Shown here in pieces: positions 22,389-32,765 of a stretch of DNA of 64,000 nt. Numbering within the stretch: position 1 is the stretch's first letter; each line of letters begins with the position of its first letter. The position numbers were made by a program, and so were the translations under genes. Below the pieces are notes generated by a model. That model saw only the letters and a program-made list of their open reading frames with translations, was not told where the DNA came from and made no database searches. The stretch covers positions 4,610,666 to 4,674,665 of the forward strand of contig BFEA01000037.1 in the NCBI GenBank assembly GCA_003427395.1. Reading direction: 5' to 3'. The stretch comes from Chara braunii (Eukaryota; Streptophyta; Charophyceae; Charales; Characeae).

Positions 22389-22868
22389 TTTTTTAGCCCT
22401 CTTCACCTTATATACAAAATCTATCATGACTGACCAATTGTCCCTTGAAAACTTAAGTCCTTCAACATCTGAAAATGGTATCCCAGTGAAAGGTCTAACA
22501 TAGGTATTCCAAAAGAAGTTCTCCCCTTCTTATTCAAGTCTTCTTCTTTCGTCATGCACAATATATGACGCTCGTTGCTAATATCGACCACTTCTACACT
22601 CTTCGAACCTATGTCGTGGCACGTAGATCTCAACGTCAAACTCATCAAGGTCAATAAAATAGGAAGTAAGGACATACATATCATCAAGTTCTCATCCTAG
22701 GTTCTTTAGTGCCTCATACCTCATAATCTCGTAGGGAATAACAACTCTCATTGTTATAGAATTAAGAGAATTGAGCAGTTTATCAGAATCCTCCTTACTC
22801 AGCCTCCTATACCCTCTTCCCAGCCTAAACCAGGGTCTCACTTTTGGAGGTACGTATGGTTGACTCAT
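22389..22868 (-). pseudogene. Leader ORF 2, reiterated module
   Basis: The start ATG at 22868 shares ATGA with the stop of leader ORF 1. It reads MSQPYVPPKVRPWFRLGRGY, SKEDSDKLLNSLNSITMR, IPYEIMRYEALKNLG, YVLTSYFIDLDEFDVEIYVP, RFEECRSGR, HDERRRLE, FSRDNWSVMIDFVYKVKR. Three in-frame stops fall at positions that in element B (63720-63975) are ordinary residues such as Ser and Trp. It parallels leader ORF 1 along its full length. Function unknown. Confidence 0.65.
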
Positions 22869-23344
22869 TTGCGTCTTTGGTCTCTTCTCACTTTCAGTGC
22901 AAACTCAATCACAGCAGACCAGTTGTTTCTCGACAAAATATTAGGTAAAGGAGGAGCTGGGAATCCCTTAAAGGGGGCAAACCTAGTAGATCCAATGAAG
23001 TACTTATTTTCTCTCTCAAGTCTCTCTTTCTCTTTCAGTACAACTTCCTCGGCAAATCTCCAACATCTTTCATACACACCGTCAATACTTCTTTCTTTAG
23101 GAATATAAATTCTTACATCATATGTGTTCAAGTCTGTAAAGTAGAATGTCAGAAAATAGAATCATTCTTGCTCTCATCCACTCTCGACCATCTCATACTT
23201 GACGATCTTGTATAAGAATTTCTTACTTAAAGCATTTAGTGATCTCAGGAGACACTCAACGTTTTCCTTGCTTGGACCTGAAGCTTTGCCAAATTTCAGT
23301 CTTCTCTGTCTGGTTTCCTCTGCGGAAGTTTCTCTTGCTCTCAT
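22865..23344 (-). pseudogene. Leader ORF 1, reiterated module
   Basis: About 159 codons from an ATG at 23344: MRARETSAEETRQRR, GPSKENVECLLRSLNALSKK, LYKIVKYEMVESG, two TGA stops, FYFLTFYFTDLNTYDVRIYI, GVYERCWRFAEEVVLKEKER, GFPAPPLPNILSRNNWSAVI, EFALKVRRDQRRK. Each block has a counterpart in leader ORF 2 (SKEDSDKLLNSLNS, YEIMRYEAL, YVLTSYFIDLDEFDVEIY, FSRDNWSVMIDF), and the second half also in LTR ORF L3. It ends TGA at 22865-22867, inside the start of ORF 2. I do not recognise the fold. Confidence 0.65.
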
Positions 23345-24068
23345 GTCAGCCTTCTCATTTTTTTCATCTCATTACCATGTTAATTATTGACAACCAATTA
23401 CTTCCGTTACCGTAGTTCTCAGAAATAAGAGAAATTGAAATTGTCTCACAGGTTACAGGCATTAACCCTCATTCCACTCTCTTCTTCCGCCTGATAAGGT
23501 CTGTCTTTTCATCGTAGATAGACTGAACAACAATTTCGCATAGTCAGTTGAAGGTCTCACCATCATTGCAATCTCCTTTCTTGACACAAGGACGAATATC
23601 ATAGATATCTCCTCCTAAGAAGCGAGTCAACACTACACAGATGGTCGAACTGCCAGAGTGGTAAACCTAAAAGTGCTCATACTGATAGAGGAATACCCCT
23701 TTAATAGTTAATTTTGAAAGTTCTTTCAATGAATCAGTAGTTAGCATTATTGATGGAGTCTCTAAGCTTCTGACTCATTCTCTTCTTTTTCAGTTTTTCA
23801 AGGGCATCAAGGGATCATAAGACATACCTGTGATCAAGCTTGATCCTCTACAATAAGTAATGTCAGTCTCCTCCTCTGGTTCAGTGTCGTACCTCACACA
23901 TGAAGAGATGAGACCCAGTTAGCAACTGAGAATTTCCAAGAGAATGATGTCTCAATCAAAATAATAGAGTCGGTCTGAAAATCGAGAGATTGTGAACAGT
24001 TCTCAAACCCTAATCAACGCTTATAGTTGATGCTGACCCAGGCTCGTTCCGGACACGAAACATTTTCA
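23345..24068. other. Leader between primer site and ORF 1, element A
   Basis: About 720 bp, no supported ORF. It corresponds to the 5' untranslated start of the genomic RNA on the minus strand. Confidence 0.5.
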
Positions 24069-24087
24069 TGTCTCCGACAACGGTGTC
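24069..24087 (-). promoter_or_regulatory. Primer-binding site, tRNA-Asp type
   Basis: On the minus strand TGACACCGTTGTCGGAGAC begins five or so bases after the end of the 5' LTR. It matches the plant tRNA-Asp-type site TGGCGCCGTTGCCGGGGAC at 15 of 19 positions, and all four differences are transitions that deamination would produce. It would prime minus-strand DNA synthesis. Confidence 0.75.
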
Positions 24088-24649
24088 ATTTTTGTCGCAT
24101 TTTTTCTAGTCATACCACTTCTGGCGACCAGAAAGCTAGCAGACTGTCACGCAGGATTTTGTATGTTTTTACAATAAATAAATAAATTAAATAAAGCAAA
24201 TCCCTTCCTGTTGTGTGCGGCCGACTTCGAGCAAGACCCTTCAATTGCGGTCTTCGCCGGACCCCGGTCTTAGGAATCTTTGATTATGATTCGGAACAAC
24301 AATGATGATGCAAAAAATAGAATTAAAATTAAATATGTCATGTATGTATCAAGTTTGCCAATTTAGAGGTTGAGAAATGTGACATGAACAACAAAGAACA
24401 CAATCATGAAGCAATGCCAGAAAAGATCATAAAGACTGACTGACTCAAGGCAAGACAAGATGAATGAGGGAAAAAATGAGAACTCATAATAATCTCAAAA
24501 AGTACAAATGAACAGACATGGACAACGCTCTTCAAGAGTCCTCACTCATCCCTCTAGGGTCTCATACTCAATCTCTCACTTGACGTGCGTATCTTGTGCT
24601 TTGAATCATGTCTATGCATTCTCTGAGATTGTGGTCTCGAGATATAGAG

Positions 24650-25239
24650 TCACCTGAAGCCTGCGAGTTTCGAACACTTCCACCCTAACATGATACGAAA
24701 CTCAACCATAGCACGTAAATCCTCCCACAGTGTAGGAAGATAGGGCCTAGAGAAAATCCCTCGTCTGAGATATTGGAACTTTGAAGGCGCCGTCACTACC
24801 TCATAAATTCATAATTGATTTCTGCTGGTGAGATGTACCTACCTCTTTACCGAGTCAACCAGATGACCTCAGCAAGAGTCATCTGTGAGTAGGAAAGGAA
24901 CTGGCGACTTGGGATAATCAACATAGAGCTTGGGTACAAAGTTGCGGATCAGCTTCGTTCCACTCACATTAAGCTCTCTCTCTCTCCTCTCAAGATACCT
25001 TGTTGCCAAGATCCAGACTGAGTCGAAGTACTCATGAGTCTCTTTGCCTTCTTTACGTTGAGTTTCAGATCACGAATGATACCTTCTGCAAAACTGGTGT
25101 GAACAACGAAGATTGACAGATCTCCCTATCTGAAACAGAAGGCACTGAGGTACTGATACGGGAAAAAATCTTTGAAGACGATGCGGTTGAGGTTGGTCAA
25201 GATTGACTCATTGACTGGAAACGACTGAACTGTACTCAT
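24650..25239 (-). pseudogene. LTR ORF L3, 5' LTR copy
   Basis: From ATG 25239: MSTVQSFPVNESILTNLN, FKDFFPYQYLSAFCF, a stop, GDLSIFVVHTSFAEG, IRDLKLNVKK, then a 1-base frameshift, YFDSVWILATRYLERR, SGTKLIRNFVPKLYVDYPKS, further breaks, and RGIFSRPYLPT, MLGWKCSKLAGF. It keeps a segment missing from the other LTR (GDLSIFVVHTS), so together the two copies show about 185 residues. It aligns in layout with leader ORFs 1 and 2. Confidence 0.55.
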
Positions 25240-25528
25240 GTGAGTGATAATTGTTGCTGCATTCTGATGGTCTATTTAATTAACCTGACCGTCCCAATGA
25301 GTTGATCGTGTTAATTGCTTACTGCTTGAATTCTGATAGTTTACCGTGTATCTAATTATGATCAGTTTCCTATCTGGTTCTTAACGATAAGATGTAGTTT
25401 GCCCTGATGATACTTCACTCTCCTTCCCTAGCCTGTCTTTGTCGAATGTTTGCAGGTTCCTCTTGAAGTGAGTGACCAGATCATTTCACTATTCACCATT
25501 AATAACACTTCTTGCATGATCGATAGGT

Positions 25529-25751
25529 CCTACGGTTGAGAGGGTGTTGTATAGTTTCCCATCTGATCCATGATTGTAGGAGGTGTACTCAACAAGTTTA
25601 TGGTCTTTCAAACGTCTGTTCCATCGTGAGCTTTGTATGATAATGGATGTCTTGGACCACAATTGCTTCCCAGCCTTCGGTCTTATCTCGGTGCAAGGTG
25701 CAGGTCACTCTCAACGTGCCCTCACTTCCAATCTCTCTACAAAGACCCATT
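25529..25751 (-). pseudogene. LTR ORF L2, 5' LTR copy
   Basis: Starts MGLCREIGSEG, LRVTCTLHRDKTEGWE, then a frameshift after MEQ and the end near the same TAG as the other LTR. See 5660-5884. Confidence 0.4.
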
Positions 25752-25821
25752 GCATTGAGAATGATTGGACTATGCTCATGAGTTGATATGATTGCTGACG
25801 GACTTCGTTGGTCTCCCTAGC

Positions 25822-26034
25822 TCAATTTGTTGTATCAATGTAGTGGACGCGTTGATTGTTCCTACCGCTCCGTTTCCGGTAGTGCAACATGTGCTTGTCT
25901 ATCTTGTCTCTCAGGACTAGCGTGTGTTCCTTTCTCACTGAGTTTTTGAAGTCTGTAGTAACCCTTCTCAACGTCTTCTCACTTGTCTGATTGTTCTCTC
26001 TGCAACCAAATTCCTTATTAACATGTGGTGTCAT
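25822..26034 (-). CDS. LTR ORF fragment upstream of L2, open copy
   Basis: Seventy codons, MTPHVNKEFGCREN, SEKTLRRVTTDF, KEHTLVLRDKIDKHM, basic and probably helical. The other LTR has the same reading with two stops. It may be the first half of the L2 unit; the SEKTLRRVT..F segment resembles SKENVECLLRSLN of leader ORF 1. Weak. Confidence 0.3.
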   Translation of the reverse strand: MTPHVNKEFGCRENNQTSEKTLRRVTTDFKNSVRKEHTLVLRDKIDKHMLHYRKRSGRNNQRVHYIDTTN

Positions 26035-27560
26035 TGGGCATAGGTCTGGTTGAGGTGCTTCATAAGAATTTAAGATCGATACGAGATGTCAAGAGCACTG
26101 CCCCCTTCTCAGAACAAGGCAAACGTGATAAGTGCAGCTAATAGTAATGACAGGTGGATACTGAGAGAGTTATCGTTTGGGACTCTTCATATCAAAGCAC
26201 TTACGTAAGTTTTGTTGGATGTTGAATCATTTGTAAAAGGCACAGAGAGTCGCATAGTGTATCTTTTGTTTACAGGCCGTGAGATCTGCAAATTACAGTC
26301 TTAGGCAGATGAGATAAAGTAGCAACAAGGAAGAATACAACACTTGGACGCCGACACCTCCCTTAATAGCGTCATCGGGCTTTTCGGCCTGAGTCTTCGT
26401 TAAGGCATTTGATCCAAGACTTGCTAACTCCACCTGTTTGATCCAGATGCCACTTCCAAGTAGTCTGTCCACAGGGTCATCCTAAGATAAGTTTAGCGTA
26501 GGCATGGCTTAGGGTCGTTCGCTAGAGAGACGTCATCCGGAGCATCTCGGGCAATCTTAGTTGATCGTGGTGTTACAGTGAGTTTGGCCAGTGATCGGTT
26601 ATGAGTCACAGTACGGAGTAAACTCAGGCTAGGCACCGCACCATTTGCTGCATGCTTCTTTTGTTGTTTTTTCGTCCTTTTTTTTTACTATACAGCTTAC
26701 GGTATGGGGTCATCTCTAATCGGATGAAAAAGCATGGATAATCGGCATACAGTCCAATTAATGGAGCATACTGCGACTTGCCAACATAAGCCTTCCTTAT
26801 GTACTACACTGATAACAATCGTTCAACGTTTCTTTTCGTATACTGTCTAGGGGTTGTGTTAGAAATGTTTATCGCGTGCGCATGGCAAGCGTCATTGATC
26901 ATTGAGAACAACTCTGTGATGCAAGGGGGGGTCTCCATGTTTATGAGGCGCCGAGCACTACAATCAAGCCCTCTTTCTTCATACGTCTTAGGGTGCTGTT
27001 GAAGACAGACCCCACGGACAAACAACAATAGAAGCTACTCTAATCATGATATGAATGGCTCTAGCAGTACAAAGCATGGTCAATTTCAGTCCTCGTACAA
27101 CATTTCTTAATTGGTTCAACAGATTGCAAAATGAGGAATTAATCAACCAGGATGGAGCAGTCAGTCTTGAAAGAGAAATGTTGAGGACTACTCTTATGCT
27201 TAGTCCCAGTACAAGACTTAAATTAGAACACAGTCGTCCCGGCTACCACATGAAAATCCTCTGAGAACTGTGCTTTCGGTCACTGTACCGATACGTTGTT
27301 ACTCACTTACTACGCTTAGTTTTTGGTTTTCTTTGCTTTCCTGTTATTACTTGTGCGCACTTGTCATTTAAGTGTCGTTTAAGGCAAACACATTTCAAAA
27401 TAACAGATGGTCTATCAATCACTATCAAGCAGGTACTTGGCCAGGAGATAAGCAACTCTTCTTAACACGAACTTCCTCTTGCTCACCACTTGCAAGTGAG
27501 TGGACGGGATCAGTTTACCCCTATCTCAGGGTAGGTCAGGGCCACTCAGTTTCGTCCCAC

Positions 27561-27800
27561 TCAATTAGATAGTTGGAGCTTCGACGAGAGCACCCGCAGT
27601 TTGGGAATGCGCTCAAGCTCGCCAATCTCATTAAGCGGGCTGTGTTTGGTGACATCGCATTGATTGCCTTTGCAACGAGAGATACAAGGAAGCGAATGAA
27701 GATGAGCAATGGTAACAGTGAGTAGATTTATAGAATAAGGAGGATGATGCAAAAGAAAACCAAGAAAATAAAAAAAACAGAGGTGCGAGAAGACTTTCAA
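27561..27800 (-). CDS. LTR ORF L4, 5' LTR copy
   Basis: Seventy-nine codons with the same ends as 7702-7941; starts MKVFSHLCFFYFLGFLLH and ends SSKLQLSN. Hydrophobic N terminus, CISRCKGNQCD in the middle. Unrecognised. Confidence 0.35.
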   Translation of the reverse strand: MKVFSHLCFFYFLGFLLHHPPYSINLLTVTIAHLHSLPCISRCKGNQCDVTKHSPLNEIGELERIPKLRVLSSKLQLSN

Positions 27801-29785
27801 ATGAATTGATCAGAGACTTTATCTTTGATTAAGCTCCCCCTTTTATTTGATCACTATTACCATTCATTATTCGAACTCAAACACTCCATCTGCTTTCAGC
27901 ACTCGGTTCACCATCTTCGTAATACGTTCACTGATGAGCTTATCTATACCTACGGATGCGGATGGTCGTTCACACGAGGATAGTCATATCGCCCTTGTCA
28001 TACTCCTAGAAAGTCGGTGTAACTGCAATCTGATAGTTCACGATTAAGGTTCTGGAAGCCAGCATAGTTAGACTAGAGTCGCACTTGGATAATAGAATTG
28101 ATGCAGCAATAAGCGACTAAAACGCGTTTCTTGATTAACTATGATGAATACTCCTCGGTCAGCTGCAAGAACGACTCCAAACAGACACTCAAGTATTGCA
28201 GTCTCATGAGCTTAGAGACTTCCTAACTGACAATGGGGATTAACCAGATCTCGGCAAAGAGTCGTGACAGGACAGATGAAAGCGCACCAAAGACAAACCA
28301 CTGGAATAGGCGACGTGAAGCCAAGGCGATCGCCCTTCAAGGTCAGTGCAGAACAACGCCAATCCGCTTCAACGATCTCTTACTTTGGACTAACCTGACT
28401 ACTTTTCTTATTTGTCAGCGTTCAGATATTCTGTGCACATACGCATCACTCTCTTCCGACACTACCTTCCCTCTTACTGGCGTCGCTCTTGTCCATATTA
28501 GCCCTCTAGTTCTTTCGTGCACACCACAAGCTCACGCATGCATCCTCCCTCTCTTTGCCTCACACCTATTTTCAATATTGGTGATAATTAACACTGGGTC
28601 ACACCAATCATACATTGACGGTATTGGAACGACTATAATGACTGGAACGGGTTCTCGCACAAGTGTATATAAGCTGACTACACCTAGGAAGAGACATGAA
28701 GCGACAATCGACGTATATAACTTTTCCTCATGACGTCAAGAAGAATGAGCGTTTCCCATATTATGTTCGATCTCCCTTCGCACACTTATTCCTTCCTCTC
28801 AAGATATACACGTATCACGAGCACTGTCTTATGCAAGTAGAAAAGAAGTAGATAAACAACTTCGTGATGATAAAGGGAAAGATATACCGATGAACGACGA
28901 TTGAATCAACTGCACGCCTTCGCAAGTCTCAGCGTAACTCATCTCCGCTATAGGTAGGCAGGACGACCAGCTAAGACGAAGAATCAACATCAATAGGAGT
29001 GGCCCCCCGTGAGTGAAGTGACGAGTTGTAGCATATTAATCAAACGTGTCAATCGCATCAATCAGTTCCTATCCTCACGCCACTTGCGCACTCATCACCT
29101 CTACGAGTGGATCAGAAAGTCATTCCGGCCTGACTGTTGATGATGACAAGAAAAGAGGGAATACCCGCCTCTCCCTTTATGGCTCAACTTCCTTCTCCCT
29201 CACGAGAACCATTCACCCACCGCATTCATGTTGTTTTGGGTCTCTCATGCTTCCACGTTGTAACTGTCATGTAGTCCCTAGGCCAAGGCACGAGAGTCAC
29301 GAGACCAATTAATGCGAGATAAAGTCTGCTCGCTGTACCATCCAAGTGGAATTATCGCTACATCAACCGAGAGGGCACGCATCTACTCTCCCTCTCTCCG
29401 AATAGTCGTTCGCTCTTCTTGACGAGGGAAAAGTCGTGTTTTCGTCACCGAAAAGCGTCGTGCACGTCTTCTCCCCTCATGAGCAGGACGAGGGTAAAAT
29501 GTGACAGGGCGGGGCATTTACTGCTGGATATCAGCCACTTCTCATGACGACAAGAACGCATATGTGATGCATGTCGCCCTTCGTCCTCGCATGTAACTCC
29601 TCGTGCTCTCGTTTACTACCACCTCTACGTCAACGATGGAGTAGGGTACCGCGTTTTTGGAGATCGCTGCCCCGACTCCAAGCGAAACTGACTCCGACGA
29701 AATACCCAGTATCTCCCTCACAAACGAGAGTTGACTCCCTCTTCGTGCATCGCTCCATCACGCGCAGCCCTGCCGTGTATCGCGC

Positions 29786-29788
<3 letters not shown>

Positions 29789-29866
<78 letters not shown>
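29789..29866. repeat. (CT)n microsatellite in the 5' LTR
   Basis: Uninterrupted CT repeat at the position equivalent to 10921-10993, so it predates the insertion of element A. Confidence 0.97.
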
Positions 29867-29869
<3 letters not shown>

Positions 29870-29959
29870 GCCGACCCGTAACCGCCTCGCTGCCCCAGTC
29901 TCTCTGTAGGGCCAAGTTGGCCTCTGGGCTGTCCTCTACCGACTCGGCTGGCGGGTGCT

Positions 29960-30540
29960 CTCTCCTCCACTGCTCCAGCCCGTGCTAGGACCGAGTCTGC
30001 GCATCGCTGGCCTCGGACTCAGCCTCCGAGTCTCGGTCCATCTCCTACTGCTCTCTCTCTCGGTTGTGCTCGTGGAATTCTCTTCCTCGTGGTAAGTGAC
30101 CATAACCTTCAGGGCCGCGGTCACTCCATCCCTCTTGCACCTCCGCTCAACTCGATTGCAAACCTAAGTAACCACGCCCTGGGGTCCTAGACTTTCTCGT
30201 CTTCCCTCATCTCTCGCTCTTTTTCCCCGTAGACATTAATCCTTAGTCTAGCCTTCCCATCACCTTTACTGTAGTTGAGACAGGCGTCCATCGTAGCTCC
30301 CTCTTCATGCATAGGTTCCCAGCTCCAGTAAAACCTCAAATGGTCTGGAATATAACAAAAAGGCCATTGGTTCGCGCCATAGCCAGGTTTCGCACAACGC
30401 CAGTCTGCCAACCTCGAACAGCACACCACACTACACTCCACTTGTGCCCGAGCTTCCAGTGCAAACGGGTTACCACTAAGCAGGTTAGCCGTGGGCAGTA
30501 TCCCGACTCTCGGAAAGTGAGGGGCGTGTCTGGCTCTCAT
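29960..30540 (-). pseudogene. LTR ORF L1, 5' LTR copy
   Basis: Reads HLRFYWSWEPMHEEGATMD, NYSKGDGKARLRINVYGEKE, MREDEKV and a stop at 30187, then the remainder (WDGV-equivalent, KVMVTYHEEENS) in another frame. Closely similar to 11053-11538. The frame upstream (MRARHAPHFPRVGILP) is open here but has no support elsewhere. Confidence 0.55.
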
Positions 30541-31890
30541 CGACTAATCAATAACCAATAACTCGCTCCCATTTTCTTTTTATAGGATCGCTGCTCACCA
30601 TGATCCCCACGTTCTAAACGAAGACTTCAAGTAATTCCCCTTTTTAATTCTTCACATTAATAATTCAGTGTTCTGAAAATAAACAATAAGATAAATAAAT
30701 CCAAATAATTTGAGAAAAATGAAAGACAGAAACCCAAGGGTCGGAGCACGAACTGAACCCCCTACGCTACTGTCAATCACCGATCCTCGTCATGTGACTA
30801 CAAGTCGAAAGCATAGACCCATAATGGGATACTGACGGACGCACCCTTCTCTTCAAAACACGTCGTCGGTCTATTCCTATTGGGTGCCCGTATCCGATGG
30901 TAAGGAGGGGGCTTATGACCTTTTGCGGGGGGTGATAAGCCTCCTAATGATGCGGCCACGAGTCGCCCCTCTTTTGGGGTCTTACTGGGCGATACTCAAC
31001 CGAACAGGTCAGCCACAGTGAAAAGCAAAGGGTCGGGCCAGTTTGGGCCATCGGACAACAATCACAGTCCGAAATTGAGCCGTTAGCTTCCCCGCGAAGC
31101 GACAGAAAACCGAAAGAGGAAGCTGGGTCTGACGAATAAGCTAATAATAATAATAATAATCAGGGTTACCAGCCCGTACGTACAGAGGTCCTGGGCAGAC
31201 CTCCGTACGTACGGGCGTTCGGGGTCCTGTACGGGGTCCGAACCCGACGGCGTTTGGCCCCCGCCAAAAATTATTTCGGGGCCTAAAAATATGTTTTTTT
31301 TCTGAAGTTTTTTTGTGAGTTCTCTATGACGTGAGGTACACGACTATAAATTTTCAAGGCATTTGGCTCAGCCAAACAAGAATTAAAAATTGCCAAAGAT
31401 GGCGGTGTCAAAACGTGCTTGCCCACATTTTTTTTCACTTTTTACTTTTTGTTTTCACTTTAGTTCGGCATCTAAACAATTTTATTATTTTTTAAAACTT
31501 TTTAAGAGTGTTTCGCATTATGTGAAGAACACTTATCTAAATTTTCAGGGCATTTAGCTATTTCAAAAAAAAATGAAAAATCGCCAAAGATGGCGGTGTT
31601 GAAAACATGCTCGTGCACTCACTAAATTTAATTCTCTTTTTATTTTTTGTTATTTTCTGTGTACGGATCCGGGCCGCCCGGCCGACCAGCGCCTGCCCGG
31701 GGGAGGTCCCAGGCGGCCTGGCCGGGCGGGCAGCCCGGTTGGGGGCCGGGCACCCCCAGCACACCTTGTTGGGGGGGGGTTCCGACCCCGAAACGCCAAG
31801 TTCTGGCCTCCCTAGAGCCTACCGGGTCCGACCAGGCCCAAAAAACGGCGCGTCGGGCCCGTGAGGCCAATTGTTTTTTTTGAATTTGTG

Positions 31891-32020
31891 ACGGCCCTCC
31901 GGCCGTCGATCATCCATGATAGATGGCCAGAGGGCCGTTTGTTTTTTGGAGGGAAAATCAAGGCCCCGTTTGAACAACCGACTGGCTGGGGCGGCCTGTA
32001 TCGGCTGTCCAAACGGGGCC
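31891..32020. repeat. Two adjacent strong hairpins
   Basis: Hairpin 1: arms 31891-31907 and 31922-31938 (ACGGCCCTC...GAGGGCCGT, 15 of 17 paired). Hairpin 2: arms 31962-31981 and 32001-32020 (GGCCCCGTTTG...CAAACGGGGCC, 18 of 20 paired). They may be a small element nested in the hAT-like one or its own subterminal structure. Confidence 0.6.
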
Positions 32021-32150
32021 CCTTCTCTAGCTGCCTGTGTTCGTGGTTCAGCCGCCCTCGCTCCTCGCACTGCCCGTTGTCGCCATCGCCTGGGAGCTGC
32101 ACTCCCCCGTCGTCGTGGAGTCGCCCGTCGCCCGTCGCCAGCGTCGTGGA

Positions 32151-32765
32151 NNNNNNNNNNNNNNNNNNNNNNNNNNNNNNNNNNNNNNNNNNNNNNNNNN
32201 NNNNNNNNNNNNNNNNNNNNNNNNNNNNNNNNNNNNNNNNNNNNNNNNNNNNNNNNNNNNNNNNNNNNNNNNNNNNNNNNNNNNNNNNNNNNNNNNNNNN
32301 NNNNNNNNNNNNNNNNNNNNNNNNNNNNNNNNNNNNNNNNNNNNNNNNNNNNNNNNNNNNNNNNNNNNNNNNNNNNNNNNNNNNNNNNNNNNNNNNNNNN
32401 NNNNNNNNNNNNNNNNNNNNNNNNNNNNNNNNNNNNNNNNNNNNNNNNNNNNNNNNNNNNNNNNNNNNNNNNNNNNNNNNNNNNNNNNNNNNNNNNNNNN
32501 NNNNNNNNNNNNNNNNNNNNNNNNNNNNNNNNNNNNNNNNNNNNNNNNNNNNNNNNNNNNNNNNNNNNNNNNNNNNNNNNNNNNNNNNNNNNNNNNNNNN
32601 NNNNNNNNNNNNNNNNNNNNNNNNNNNNNNNNNNNNNNNNNNNNNNNNNNNNNNNNNNNNNNNNNNNNNNNNNNNNNNNNNNNNNNNNNNNNNNNNNNNN
32701 NNNNNNNNNNNNNNNNNNNNNNNNNNNNNNNNNNNNNNNNNNNNNNNNNNNNNNNNNNNNNNNNN
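32151..32765. other. Assembly gap (615 N)
   Basis: Run of N followed directly by a T run (32766-32794). Open frames drawn across it are artefacts. Confidence 1.
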
